From NCBI RefSeq assembly GCF_033441515.1, contig NZ_JAWQJT010000001.1, positions 2,170,001 through 2,234,000 of the forward strand: a stretch of 64,000 nucleotides of DNA, read 5' to 3'. This document shows, one piece after another, positions 54,155 to 62,399 of the stretch (its first letter is position 1; each line of letters begins with the position of its first letter). The stretch is from Amycolatopsis solani. GTDB lineage: Bacteria; Actinomycetota; Actinomycetes; Mycobacteriales; Pseudonocardiaceae. The position numbers were made by a program, and so were the translations under genes. A model generated the notes under the pieces. The model had not been told where the DNA came from and made no database searches. It worked only from the letters and a program-made list of their open reading frames with translations.

Positions 54155-54832
54155 ATGATGCCGGGAATCGAGGACCAGGTGGAAGACGCCGTAGTACGGC
54201 TTCCGGGAATGCGGGTGGCCTACGACGGCGCCGCGTTCGACGAATCCGCGCTCGCCGCCACCTGGACCGACCAGTTGCAGGGCTGGCTGAACCAGGCCGT
54301 CGCCGCCGGCATCGCCGAACCGAACGCGATGGTCCTCGCGACGGCGGACGCCGAAGGCCGCCCCTCGTCGCGCACCGTGTTGTGCAAGGGCCTCGACGAC
54401 CGCGGCGTCGTGTTCTACACGAACTACACCTCGACCAAGAGCCACGACCTGACGGCGACCCGGTACGCGTCGGTCACCTTCCCCTGGTACCCGCTGCAGC
54501 GCCAGGTCCACGTCCGCGGCGAGGTGGAGAAGGTCGGCACGAAGGAGACGGCGGAGTACTGGGCGAAGCGCCCGCGCGGTTCGCAGCTGGGGGCGTGGGC
54601 GTCCCCGCAGTCCCGGGTGGTCGACGGACGGCGTGCGCTGGACAACGCGTTGAGTGGCATCGAGCGCCGGTTCGCGGATGTGGAGCACATCCCGGCGCCC
54701 CCGCACTGGGGCGGCTGGCGGATCCGGCCGGATCTGGTGGAGTTCTGGCAGGGCCGGGAGGACCGGATGCACGACCGGCTGCGGTACGTGCGGACCGATG
54801 ACGGGTGGCAGGTCGAGCGCGTCGCCCCCTGA
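54155..54832 (+). CDS. pdxH: Pyridoxamine 5'-phosphate oxidase
   Basis: This 225-residue FMN enzyme makes pyridoxal phosphate. The signature regions are A-M-V-L-A-T-A-D, S-S-R-T-V-L-C-K-G-L-D-D-R-G, F-Y-T-N-Y-T-S-T-K-S, F-P-W-Y-P-L-Q-R-Q-V-H-V-R-G, R-P-R-G-S-Q-L-G-A-W-A-S-P-Q-S and the C-terminal W-G-G-W-R-I-R-P. ATG 54155 has GGAGG 8 bases upstream; ATG 54158 is next to it. The product serves PLP enzymes such as SerC, also in this window. A 57-base inverted repeat follows the gene. Confidence 0.95.
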   Translation: MMPGIEDQVEDAVVRLPGMRVAYDGAAFDESALAATWTDQLQGWLNQAVAAGIAEPNAMVLATADAEGRPSSRTVLCKGLDDRGVVFYTNYTSTKSHDLTATRYASVTFPWYPLQRQVHVRGEVEKVGTKETAEYWAKRPRGSQLGAWASPQSRVVDGRRALDNALSGIERRFADVEHIPAPPHWGGWRIRPDLVEFWQGREDRMHDRLRYVRTDDGWQVERVAP

Positions 54833-54837
54833 TCTCA

Positions 54838-54894
54838 AGCGCCCCAATGTGGCGTTCGGTGCGTTGGACGCACCCAACGCCACATTGGGGCGCT
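54838..54894. repeat. REP-like inverted repeat, single copy
   Basis: The 27-base arms 54838-54864 and 54868-54894 pair with one mismatch around TGG. The sequence AGCGCCCCAATGTGGCGTT is shared with the compound element at 24395-24481. It lies 5 bases after the pdxH stop and may be its terminator. Confidence 0.85.
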
Positions 54895-54951
54895 CGAGCC
54901 GGCCCGCCCGATCCCGATCGTGGGCGAGGTAAATCACCTGCGGGAAGATAG

Positions 54952-54967
54952 TTAGCCGAGCTAAGCT
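54952..54967 (+). promoter_or_regulatory. Promoter and palindrome of the MFS gene
   Basis: TTAGC-CGA-GCTAA at 54952-54964 is an inverted repeat that overlaps TAAGCT (54962-54967), a -10 element ending 8 bases before the GTG. The wider centre does not fit an iron box, so another repressor is likelier. Confidence 0.45.
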
Positions 54968-54975
54968 CGTTTGTT

Positions 54976-56262
54976 GTGACTGGTGAACCGGGGACCATGC
55001 CGCCCCGCTCGGGTGTGCGCAAGATCCTCGGACGCATCATCGTCGACACCCGGCCGCTGAAGATCCCGGCTTTCCGGCGGCTGTGGCTGTCCACTGTGGT
55101 CACCGCCATCGGTACGCAGCTGACCGCCGTCGCCGTGCCGAAGCAGATCTTCGACCTCACCGGGTCCTCCGCCTACGTCGGGCTGACCGGGCTCGTCGCG
55201 CTCGTGCCGCTGCTGGTCTTCGGGCTCTGGGGCGGGGCCGTCGCCGATGCCGTCGATCGGCGGAAGCTGCTCTTCGTCACCAACGTCGGTGTCGCGATCA
55301 CCTCCGCGCTGCTCTGGCTGCAGGCGTTCGCGAACTTCGGGTCCGTCTGGCTGGTGCTCGGCCTGCTCGCGATCAACCAGGCGTTCTTCGCGATCAACAT
55401 GCCGACGCGCGGCGCCGTCGTCGCCCGGCTCGTGCCCGCCGAGCTGCTGCCGTCGGCGAACGCGCTGAACACCACCATGTCGACCTTCGGCGCGGTCTTC
55501 GGCCCGCTGTTCGCCGGCGCGCTGATCCCGGTCATCGGCCTCTCCACGCTCTACCTGATCGACGTCGTCGCCCTCGTGATCACGCTCCTCGCCGTCTGGC
55601 GGCTGCCGTCGATCCCGCCGCTCAACGGGCCGTCGCGGCGCGCCGGGCTCGGCGACGTCGTCGACGGCTTCAAGTACCTCGCCGGGCAGAAGATCCTGCT
55701 GGCGTCCTTCGTCGCCGACATCATCGCGATGGTCTTCGGCATGCCGCGGGCGCTGATCCCGGAGATGGCCGAGCGCACGTTCGGCGATCCGCCCGGCGGC
55801 GGCCCCGCGCTCGGCTGGCTCTACGCCGCCCTGCCGCTGGGCGCCATGCTGATCGGCCTGTTCAGCGGCTGGCTGACGCGCATCCACCGCCAGGGCGTCG
55901 CGGTGGTCGTGTCGATCTGCGCGTGGGGTGCGGCGGTCGCCGGGTTCGGGCTCGCGCACTCGCTGTGGCTCGCCGTCGTGTTCATGGCGCTGGCCGGGGC
56001 CGCGGACATGGTCAGCGCGGTCTACCGGATGGCGATCCTGCAGGTCGCGACCACCGACGAGATGCGGGGACGGCTCCAGGGCGTCTTCACCGTCGTGGTC
56101 GCGGGCGGCCCGCGCATCGCCGACCTCACCCACGGCTGGGGCGCCGCCGCGTTCGGCACGACGGCGGCCGCGACCGGCGGCGGCCTGCTGGTCATCGTGC
56201 TGGTCTGCGCCGCCATGTTCGTGCTCCCGGCGTTCTGGCGGTACCGGGCTCCGGCGGGGTAG
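54976..56262 (+). CDS. MFS exporter (EntS-like)
   Basis: This 428-residue transporter has 12 membrane helices. Key parts are I-P-A-F-R-R-L-W-L-S-T-V-V-T-A-I-G-T-Q-L, the A-like motif A-D-A-V-D-R-R-K-L-L, and D-E-M-R-G-R-L-Q-G-V-F in the second half. It belongs to the same broad MFS_3 group as the gene at 15142 but is clearly a different lineage. The GTG start fits a leaderless mRNA. No dedicated regulator is adjacent. Confidence 0.86.
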   Translation: MTGEPGTMPPRSGVRKILGRIIVDTRPLKIPAFRRLWLSTVVTAIGTQLTAVAVPKQIFDLTGSSAYVGLTGLVALVPLLVFGLWGGAVADAVDRRKLLFVTNVGVAITSALLWLQAFANFGSVWLVLGLLAINQAFFAINMPTRGAVVARLVPAELLPSANALNTTMSTFGAVFGPLFAGALIPVIGLSTLYLIDVVALVITLLAVWRLPSIPPLNGPSRRAGLGDVVDGFKYLAGQKILLASFVADIIAMVFGMPRALIPEMAERTFGDPPGGGPALGWLYAALPLGAMLIGLFSGWLTRIHRQGVAVVVSICAWGAAVAGFGLAHSLWLAVVFMALAGAADMVSAVYRMAILQVATTDEMRGRLQGVFTVVVAGGPRIADLTHGWGAAAFGTTAAATGGGLLVIVLVCAAMFVLPAFWRYRAPAG

Positions 56263-56285
56263 TCCGTCCGGGCTAGGGTGCGGAC

Positions 56286-56837
56286 ATGCGTACCTTCGCC
56301 GTCGTTTTGGTCGCTTTTGCCGCTTTGACTGCCTGCTCCTCGGGGGACAAACCCACCACGGCGACGTCGTCGCCCGCGGCCCCGAAGCCGTCGCCGAGCG
56401 CGAACGCCGCGGCCGCGTCGCTGGACCCGTGCAAGCTGCTGCCCGCCGCGGCCGTGTCGAAGGCGCTGTTCCTGGACAACCTCACGGCGGTCCCGGGTCC
56501 GGTGCAGGACAACGCGGCCAACGGCGGCAAGGCCCGCAGCTGCGAGTACCAGCTGGACGGCAAGGCCGCCGGCGCGCTCGCGGTGACCCGCTACGAGGGC
56601 AAGCAGGGCAAGCCCGCCGAGATGGTGGCGTCGATCAAGAAGGCCAAGCCGGGCGCGAAGGACGTCGCCGGTTTCGCGGACGGCGCGATCTACTACGTCG
56701 ACGAGCAGAAGACGGCCACCCTCGCCACGGCCGAGCTCGTCGGGGGCACGCCGGTGCTGGTCAACTACACCGGCCCGGCGAAGATGACGCCGGAGCAGAT
56801 GGCGCCGCTGGTCAAGCAGGCCGTCGACGCCAGCTGA
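56286..56837 (+). CDS. Lipoprotein, DUF3558 type
   Basis: This 183-residue lipoprotein has lipobox L-T-A-C at about residue 17 and a Ser/Pro/Ala-rich linker to residue 45. The DUF3558 start L-D-P-C-K-L-L-P-A-A follows, with a second Cys in R-S-C-E-Y for a disulfide. This is a very common exported family in Pseudonocardiaceae, of unknown role. TAGGGT at 56274-56279 ends 6 bases before the ATG. Confidence 0.85.
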   Translation: MRTFAVVLVAFAALTACSSGDKPTTATSSPAAPKPSPSANAAAASLDPCKLLPAAAVSKALFLDNLTAVPGPVQDNAANGGKARSCEYQLDGKAAGALAVTRYEGKQGKPAEMVASIKKAKPGAKDVAGFADGAIYYVDEQKTATLATAELVGGTPVLVNYTGPAKMTPEQMAPLVKQAVDAS

Positions 56838-57851
56838 TCAGGCCCAGCCGACGAGCTGCCGCTCCGACAGCGTGCCGGCGGCCGGCAGCTGCGGGAACGC
56901 GGGCCGCGCGACGGCGCCCGGCGTGGTCGGCGACGAGAACCACTCGCCCTTGCCGGTTTCGTAGAGCACCGTCGCCTTGTCCGGGGCGGCCGCGGTCTTG
57001 GCGATCATCGGCTCGGACCGGTCGACGAGCTTGGTCAGCTGCGGGGTGTCGCCGTCGAGGTGCAGCCGCAGCAGGACGCCGTGCTCGTCGGAGCCGGTGA
57101 CCGAAGACAGCAGCACCGTCGTCGCGTCGAGCGCGGTGACGAAGTTGTAGGTGGCGCCCGGGTCTTCGTAGACCGCGTAGGCGATCGCACCCGCCGAGTC
57201 GGTCAGGTACGACAGCTCGCCGGCGTGCCGGACATCGCGCCAGGTCAGCACCTCGCCGCGCGGACCGAGCCACCAGTCCCGGACGTGCTGGTCGAAGTGG
57301 CCGTTCGGCACGATTTCCGCTTCCTTCACCGGCGTCCCCGGCTGCTCGTAGCCGACGGAGTAGACGGCCTCGCCGTCGTCGAAGAACAGCTTCGCCCCGG
57401 CGGGGCCGAACCGCGGGTTCTCGAACCGCGACGCCTTGTCGCTCATCGTCCGCTCCGGCGCGGGGACGGTGAAGGTCCGCTCGTAGCGCCGGTCGGCGGC
57501 GTTCAGCCGGAACACGTCGACGCCTTCGCCGGTCTCGAGCGTGGCGTACTGCCCGTCGGGCGAGACGACGTCGAGCTTGGTGGCCGGCCCGCTGAAGCGG
57601 TGCAGCGAGGTGTCCCGGCCGGGCAGCGGGAGGACCGTCTTGGCCGCGCCGGTGGCCGGGTCGGCGAAGACGATTTCGTCCAGGCCGGTTTCGCCCTGGT
57701 GCTGCAGCAGCACGACACCCGAGAGGTCGAGCGGCGCCGCTTCCGCCGCCACGGCTTCGGCCGGCGCCGGGGCCGGGTCGCTCCCGCACGCCGTCGCCAG
57801 CGCGGCCACCGCGCCGAGCAGAGCCACGCGCCACCGGATCTTCGCCACCAT
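56838..57851 (-). CDS. Lipoprotein with propeller-like domain
   Basis: This 337-residue protein has a signal peptide and lipobox A-T-A-C at about residue 22, then a Pro/Ala/Glu linker. The main domain shows repeated strands of the pattern G-x-x-K-L-x-x-V-S-P-D-G-Q-Y-A and G-A-K-L-F-F-D-D-G-E-A-V-Y-S-V-G, as in six-bladed TolB/WD-like propellers. No enzymatic motif is visible. Its Shine-Dalgarno AAGGGGG is part of a hairpin (57854-57880), which may limit translation. Confidence 0.75.
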   Translation of the reverse strand: MVAKIRWRVALLGAVAALATACGSDPAPAPAEAVAAEAAPLDLSGVVLLQHQGETGLDEIVFADPATGAAKTVLPLPGRDTSLHRFSGPATKLDVVSPDGQYATLETGEGVDVFRLNAADRRYERTFTVPAPERTMSDKASRFENPRFGPAGAKLFFDDGEAVYSVGYEQPGTPVKEAEIVPNGHFDQHVRDWWLGPRGEVLTWRDVRHAGELSYLTDSAGAIAYAVYEDPGATYNFVTALDATTVLLSSVTGSDEHGVLLRLHLDGDTPQLTKLVDRSEPMIAKTAAAPDKATVLYETGKGEWFSSPTTPGAVARPAFPQLPAAGTLSERQLVGWA

Positions 57852-57853
57852 CC

Positions 57854-57880
57854 GAACCCCCTTGTCGTCGTCGGGGGTTC
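57854..57880 (-). terminator. Hairpin that includes the lipoprotein ribosome site
   Basis: GAACCCCC (57854-57861) and GGGGGTTC (57873-57880) pair exactly around 11 bases. It follows the metallo-hydrolase stop, and its downstream arm on the minus strand contains the GGGGG ribosome site of the next gene. It can act as a weak terminator or as a translation block. Confidence 0.55.
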
Positions 57881-57895
57881 AGATGGCGCGGAAGA

Positions 57896-58729
57896 TCAAA
57901 CGGTTCCGCGGCGCAGCGCGGCCAGTTCGACCGGGCTGTGCGCCGAGAACACCTTGACCTCGTCGGGGTGGTCCCGCGCCAGCTCGTGCAGCCGCGCCAG
58001 GTTCTCCAGCCGCGGCCCGCGCAGGGTCTGGACGAGGTTCTGGAACACCGTCAGCCCCGGCGGGCAGTGCGGCGCGACCGGGTCGAGCTGGCCGTGGAAG
58101 AAGTACGCGTCGCCCGCGTGCAGGAGCCAGCCGTCGCCGGTGTCGACCGCGACGCCCGTGTGGCCGCGCGTGTGGCCGGTGAGCGGGACCAGCAGGATCT
58201 CCGCCGGCAGCCCCTTCAGCGAGCGGACCGCTTCGAAGCCGAACCACGGCTCGCCCGCCTCGTCGTAGGTGCTCCACCGCGGGCTGTGCGCGAACTGGGC
58301 CGCCCGGTAGCGGTTCTTCTCCGCCGCGTTCGCCGGCGCCGTCGCCGCGCGGTGCTCCTCGGCGCGGACGTGCACGACGGCGTTCGGGAAGTCGGCCAGC
58401 CCGCCCGCGTGGTCGACGTCGAGGTGGGTCATCACGATGTGGCGGACGTCGGCCGGGTCGAGGCCGAGGGCCTTGATCTGCGCGACCGCCGTTTCGGCGG
58501 CCACCGGCTTGGCGCCGACCAGCGTCAGGAACGGCCGGCCCAGCCATTCGCCGGGGCGGGCCACGCCCTCGCGGCCGAAACCGGTGTCGACCAGCACCAG
58601 GCCGTCGCCGGTTTCGATCAGCAGGCAGTGGGCGACCAGCTCCGCCCGGCGCAGCAGGCCCGGCTCGCCGTCGAGCAGCTTGCCGCCCGCCGGGCGCATC
58701 GATCCGCAGTTCAGGTGGTGCACCTTCAT
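57896..58729 (-). CDS. MBL-fold metallo-hydrolase, copy 2
   Basis: This 277-residue protein has the metallo-beta-lactamase fold and closely resembles quorum-quenching lactonase-like members. The zinc motif reads T-H-L-D-V-D-H-A-G-G, that is H-x-D-x-D-H, with Asp at the place of the usual second His. Further ligands lie in G-H-T-R-G-H-T, H-A-G-D-A-Y-F-F and S-A-H-S. ATG 58729 overlaps the stop of copy 1 (ATGA) and has AGGAG upstream. The two are tandem duplicates, roughly half identical by eye. The substrate may be a lactone or ester. Confidence 0.85.
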   Translation of the reverse strand: MKVHHLNCGSMRPAGGKLLDGEPGLLRRAELVAHCLLIETGDGLVLVDTGFGREGVARPGEWLGRPFLTLVGAKPVAAETAVAQIKALGLDPADVRHIVMTHLDVDHAGGLADFPNAVVHVRAEEHRAATAPANAAEKNRYRAAQFAHSPRWSTYDEAGEPWFGFEAVRSLKGLPAEILLVPLTGHTRGHTGVAVDTGDGWLLHAGDAYFFHGQLDPVAPHCPPGLTVFQNLVQTLRGPRLENLARLHELARDHPDEVKVFSAHSPVELAALRRGTV

Positions 58730-59562
58730 ACGCTGCTCCTGGTGCTCAGCCGGAGGAACTCGGTCTCGTCGTGCGCGGCGAAGACGGTGACCTCGTCGCC
58801 GTGCTCCTGAACAAGCTGGCGCAGGCGGCGGTGATTGTCCAGCCGGGCGCGCTTGACCGTCTCCATGTGGCCCTCGAACCACTTGAGGCCGGGCGGGCAG
58901 CTCGGCGCGGCCGGGTCGACCTGGCCGTGGAAGAAGTAGGAGTCGCCGGCGTTGAGCAGCCAGCCGCTGCCGGTGTCGACGGCGACGCCGGCGTGCCCGC
59001 GCGTGTGCCCGGAGAGCGGGACCAGCAGGACCTCGGGGCCGACGCCGTCGAGCGGCCGGACGGCGTCGAAGCCGAACCACGGCTCGCCGGTGTCCGCATA
59101 GGACGTCCATTGTGGACCATGCGCGAACTGGATCCGGCGGTAGCGGCCGCGTTCGGCGGCGTCACGCGGTTCGGTGAAGGCGCGCAGCTCCTCGGCGTAG
59201 ACGTGCACGCGTGCCCACGGGAAGTCGATCAGCCCGCCGGCGTGGTCGAGGTCGAGGTGGGTCAGCACGATGTCGCGGACGTCCGCCGGGTCGAACCCGA
59301 GCGCGCGGATCTGCGCGATCGCGGTCTGCGTCGGGTCCGCGACGGGATTGGACTGGCGGACGAACCCGGCGCCGAGCCACGCGGTGCGGTCGACCGCGGC
59401 CGGTGTGCCCATGCCGGTTTCGACGAGCACGAGCCCGGTGTCCGTCTCCAGTAGCAGGCAGTGGCAGACCATGGTGGCGCGCCGGAACAAACCCGGCCTG
59501 CCGTCGATCAGCCCGCCGCCGAGGGGGCGCATGGTGCCGCAGTTGAGGTGGTGGACGCGCAT
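58726..59562 (-). CDS. MBL-fold metallo-hydrolase, copy 1
   Basis: This 278-residue paralog of the next gene has the same frame of motifs: H-H-L-N-C-G-T-M-R-P at the start, T-H-L-D-L-D-H-A-G-G, G-H-T-R-G-H-A, N-A-G-D-S-Y-F-F and A-A-H-D-E-T. It overlaps tetR by one base (TGATG) and copy 2 by four, so all three are one operon. The two copies differ most in the loop after residue 55, which borders the active site in this fold, so they may take different substrates. Confidence 0.85.
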   Translation of the reverse strand: MRVHHLNCGTMRPLGGGLIDGRPGLFRRATMVCHCLLLETDTGLVLVETGMGTPAAVDRTAWLGAGFVRQSNPVADPTQTAIAQIRALGFDPADVRDIVLTHLDLDHAGGLIDFPWARVHVYAEELRAFTEPRDAAERGRYRRIQFAHGPQWTSYADTGEPWFGFDAVRPLDGVGPEVLLVPLSGHTRGHAGVAVDTGSGWLLNAGDSYFFHGQVDPAAPSCPPGLKWFEGHMETVKRARLDNHRRLRQLVQEHGDEVTVFAAHDETEFLRLSTRSSV

Positions 59563-60140
59563 CAGGCGAACTCCCGGTCGAGGGTGGTGTGCAGGTGGGT
59601 GGCGACGGCGCGCAGCGGCGCGACGTCACGGCGGGTGCGGGCCAGCAGCAGCCCGCCTTCGATCGCGGCGAGCACGACGGTGGCCAGCTCGTCCGCGCGC
59701 TCGGCCGAAAGGCCTTGCGCGGCCAGATAATCGGTGAAGATCGCGTGCCACGACGCGTAACCGTCCACACAGGCTTCGCGGATGGGCTCGCTCGCCGCGG
59801 CGGCGTCCAACGCGACCGTCGCGAGTGGACAGCCGCGCTGGAAGTCGGACTGGGTGAGAAAACTCGCCAGCGCGTCGATCGCCCGGGTGATCGCGGTCGG
59901 CGCGTCGGGCGCGTCCCGGAGGATCGCTTCGAGCACCGCACCGGTGCGCTCGCCCGACAGCCGGACGGCCTCGGCGGCGAGCTGTTCCTTGCCGCCGGGG
60001 AAGTGGAAGTACAGCGAACCCTTCGGGGCGCCGCCCGCCGTCGTCAGCTGGGTGAGGCCGGTGGCGTGGTAGCCCTGGGTCTGGAACAGGTCGGCGGCGG
60101 TGTCGAGCATGCGCTGCCGGGTGTCGGTGCGACGGACCAT
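59562..60140 (-). CDS. TetR family regulator (LmrA/YxaF-like) of the MBL operon
   Basis: This 192-residue repressor begins R-R-T-D-T-R-Q-R-M-L-D-T-A-A-D-L-F, with helix-turn-helix L-T-T-A-G-G-A-P-K-G-S-L-Y-F-H-F-P-G-G-K. This form, with G-A-P-K-G-S-L-Y-x-H-F-P-G-G-K, is typical of the LmrA/YxaF branch. It leads the three-gene operon with both metallo-hydrolases. A GACCGGTC palindrome lies 28 bases upstream. ATG 60140 is used; an ATG at 60215 is in frame but lies beyond the operator. Confidence 0.87.
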   Translation of the reverse strand: MVRRTDTRQRMLDTAADLFQTQGYHATGLTQLTTAGGAPKGSLYFHFPGGKEQLAAEAVRLSGERTGAVLEAILRDAPDAPTAITRAIDALASFLTQSDFQRGCPLATVALDAAAASEPIREACVDGYASWHAIFTDYLAAQGLSAERADELATVVLAAIEGGLLLARTRRDVAPLRAVATHLHTTLDREFA

Positions 60141-60158
60141 GGCACTGACCGTAGCGCA

Positions 60159-60182
60159 AACTATGACGACCGGTCTAGTTAG
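60159..60182. promoter_or_regulatory. Candidate TetR operator
   Basis: GACCGGTC at 60168-60175 is a perfect core. The flanks AACTATGAC and TAGTTAG are imperfectly symmetric. TAGACCGGTC-type sites are, as I recall, usual targets of LmrA/YxaF-like regulators. It lies between tetR and the divergent epimerase gene. Confidence 0.5.
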
Positions 60183-60207
60183 TTCGCAGATCGGTAAGGT
60201 CGTGCCC

Positions 60208-61110
60208 ATGGGCAACCCGACCGGTCAGCAGTTCGAGATCACCCGCGGCAACGCACGAGCCGTCGTCACCGAGATCGGCGCCGGGCTGCGCGCGTTCGAG
60301 GTCGGCGGCGTGCCGTACGTCGAGGAGTTCGGCGAAGACGAGAAGCCGCCGAAGGGCGCCGGGCAGGTCCTGCTGCCGTGGCCGAACCGGACCAAGGCCG
60401 GGAAGTGGACGTTCCAGGGCGAAGAGCAGCAGCTCGAGATCACCGAGGAGGCGCGCGGCAACGCCATCCACGGCCTGACCCGCCACCTCGAGTGGGAGCT
60501 GCTGGAGCACGCCGAGTCGTCGATCACCCTGGCTGTCGACGTCGAGGCGCAGCCGGGCTGGCCGGTGCCGCTGCGCGCGACGGTGACGTACGAGCTGGCG
60601 CCGCGCGAGCTGACCGTGACGCACGAGATCCGCAACGAGGGCGAGCAGCCGATCGGCGTCGGCGTCGGCACGCACCCGTACTTCCGGATCGGCGACGTCC
60701 CGACCGACGAGCTGACCCTGACCCTGCCGGCGAGCCGGGTGCGCCCGTACCTGGGCGACGAGCAGATGCCGTACGCGCCGGAGCGGGACGTCGAGGGAAC
60801 GGAGTACGACTTCCGCGCCGGGCGGGTGCTGGCCGGTGTCGACCTGGACACGGCGTTCGGCTCGCTGTCCGCTTCGGACGGTGAGCACCAGTTCGTCCTG
60901 TCCCACGAAGACCGGCAGCTGGTCGTCTGGACCGGCCCCGACTTCCGCTGGGCGCAGGTCTTCACCCCGGACGACCTGGTCGGCCGCGGCCGCGCCGTCG
61001 CGATCGAGCCGATGACCTGCCCGGCGGACGCGCTGAACACGGGCACCGACCTGATCGAGCTGGAGCCGTCGGCGTCGTGGACGGGCAGCTGGGGCATCCG
61101 CGTCCGGTGA
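60208..61110 (+). CDS. Aldose 1-epimerase (mutarotase) family protein
   Basis: This 300-residue protein has the galactose mutarotase beta-sandwich. The conserved points are L-L-P-W-P-N-R (substrate-binding Arg), N-A-I-H-G-L-T-R with catalytic His, G-V-G-T-H-P-Y-F-R with the second His, and A-I-E-P-M-T-C-P with the general-base Glu. It interconverts alpha and beta sugars in the cytoplasm. TAAGGT at 60195-60200 ends exactly 7 bases before the ATG, so the mRNA is probably leaderless. No sugar catabolic operon is adjacent. Confidence 0.92.
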   Translation: MGNPTGQQFEITRGNARAVVTEIGAGLRAFEVGGVPYVEEFGEDEKPPKGAGQVLLPWPNRTKAGKWTFQGEEQQLEITEEARGNAIHGLTRHLEWELLEHAESSITLAVDVEAQPGWPVPLRATVTYELAPRELTVTHEIRNEGEQPIGVGVGTHPYFRIGDVPTDELTLTLPASRVRPYLGDEQMPYAPERDVEGTEYDFRAGRVLAGVDLDTAFGSLSASDGEHQFVLSHEDRQLVVWTGPDFRWAQVFTPDDLVGRGRAVAIEPMTCPADALNTGTDLIELEPSASWTGSWGIRVR

Positions 61111-61162
61111 GCCGGCGGGGTCGGGTGCGCGCGTCCGGACGAGTTCGTTAGCGTGGCGAACT

Positions 61163-62380
61163 ATGGCGAAGGCAATTGTCGGGGGCTACGTCGTCCCCAT
61201 CGACGGTGAACCCATCGACGGCGGCACGGTCCTCATCGACGGCGGCAAGATCGTCGCGATCGGTGCCGAGGCCGACGTCGACATCCCGGAAGACGCCGAG
61301 CTCGTCGACGCGGCGGGCACCTGGGTGCTGCCCGGCTTCATCGACGCGCACGCGCACCTGGGCGTCCACGAGGACGGCGAGGGCTGGGCCGGCAACGACA
61401 CCAACGAGATGACCGACCCGAACGGCGCCCGCTTCCGCGCGATCGACGGCATCGACCCGTACGAACCGGGCTTCGACGACGCGCTGGCCGGCGGCGTCAC
61501 GAGCGTCGTCATCAAGCCGGGGTCGGGCAACCCGATCGGCGGCCAGACCATCGGCGTCAAGACCTGGGGCCGCAGCATCCTCGACATGATCTTCGCGGAG
61601 CACGTCAGCGTGAAGAGTGCGCTCGGCGAGAACCCGAAGCGCGTCTACGGCGACAAGAAGCAGACGCCGTCGACGCGGCTGGGCGTCGCGGCGATCCTGC
61701 GCGAGGCCTTCACCAAGGCCCGCAACTACCAGGCCAAGCGCGCGCACGCCGAGTCCGAGGGCAAGCCCCACGAGGTCGACCTCACGATGGAGACGCTGTC
61801 GAAGGTCCTCGACGGCGAGCTGTACTGGGACCAGCACGTCCACCGCGCGGACGACATCGTCACGGCGCTGCGGCTGGCCGACGAGTTCGGCTACAAGCTG
61901 GTCATCAACCACGGCACCGAGGGTCACCTGATCGCGGACCTGCTGGCCGAGCGGGACGTGCCCGTGATCCTGGGCCCGCTGTTCACCACGAAGTCCAAGG
62001 TGGAGCTGCGCAACCGCACCCTGCGTTCGGCGGGCATCCTGGCCCGCGCGGGCGTCCGGATCGCGATCACGACCGACCACCCGGTGATCCCGATCAACTT
62101 CCTCGTCTACCAGGCGGCCCTGGCGGTCAAGGACGGCCTCGACCCGGCGACGGCGCTGCGTTCGCTGACCGTCAACCCGGCGTCGATGCTGGGCCTGGAC
62201 GGCCAGATCGGGTCGCTGAAGCCGGGCCTGGACGCGGACGTGGTCCTGTGGAGCGGCGACCCGCTCGACGTGATGAACCGAGCGCTGCGCGTCTTCGTCC
62301 GCGGCGACGAGGTGTACCACTTCGACGAGCAGCTGGGCGAGGGCGTCTCGAAGGACCGCAGGTACCGCGAGACCCGCTGA
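61163..62380 (+). CDS. Cytoplasmic amidohydrolase (imidazolonepropionase-like)
   Basis: This 405-residue metal-dependent hydrolase has metal site I-D-A-H-A-H-L-G near residue 62, V-V-I-K-P-G-S-G, H in N-H-G-T-E-G-H-L and Asp in I-T-T-D-H-P-V. The last 80 residues close the small beta domain (L-K-P-G-L-D-A-D-V-V-L-W). There is no export signal, unlike the Tat-exported member at 31619. TAGCGT at 61149-61154 ends 8 bases before the ATG. The substrate is unknown; it may be a cyclic imide or a dipeptide. Confidence 0.87.
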   Translation: MAKAIVGGYVVPIDGEPIDGGTVLIDGGKIVAIGAEADVDIPEDAELVDAAGTWVLPGFIDAHAHLGVHEDGEGWAGNDTNEMTDPNGARFRAIDGIDPYEPGFDDALAGGVTSVVIKPGSGNPIGGQTIGVKTWGRSILDMIFAEHVSVKSALGENPKRVYGDKKQTPSTRLGVAAILREAFTKARNYQAKRAHAESEGKPHEVDLTMETLSKVLDGELYWDQHVHRADDIVTALRLADEFGYKLVINHGTEGHLIADLLAERDVPVILGPLFTTKSKVELRNRTLRSAGILARAGVRIAITTDHPVIPINFLVYQAALAVKDGLDPATALRSLTVNPASMLGLDGQIGSLKPGLDADVVLWSGDPLDVMNRALRVFVRGDEVYHFDEQLGEGVSKDRRYRETR

Positions 62381-62399
62381 GTTTCGGGCGGCACGCCGG

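Noticed and set aside
54952..54964. Possible iron box before the MFS gene
   Set aside because: TTAGC-CGA-GCTAA has a three-base centre and lacks the AGGTTAGGCTAACCT register, so it does not fit the IdeR consensus.
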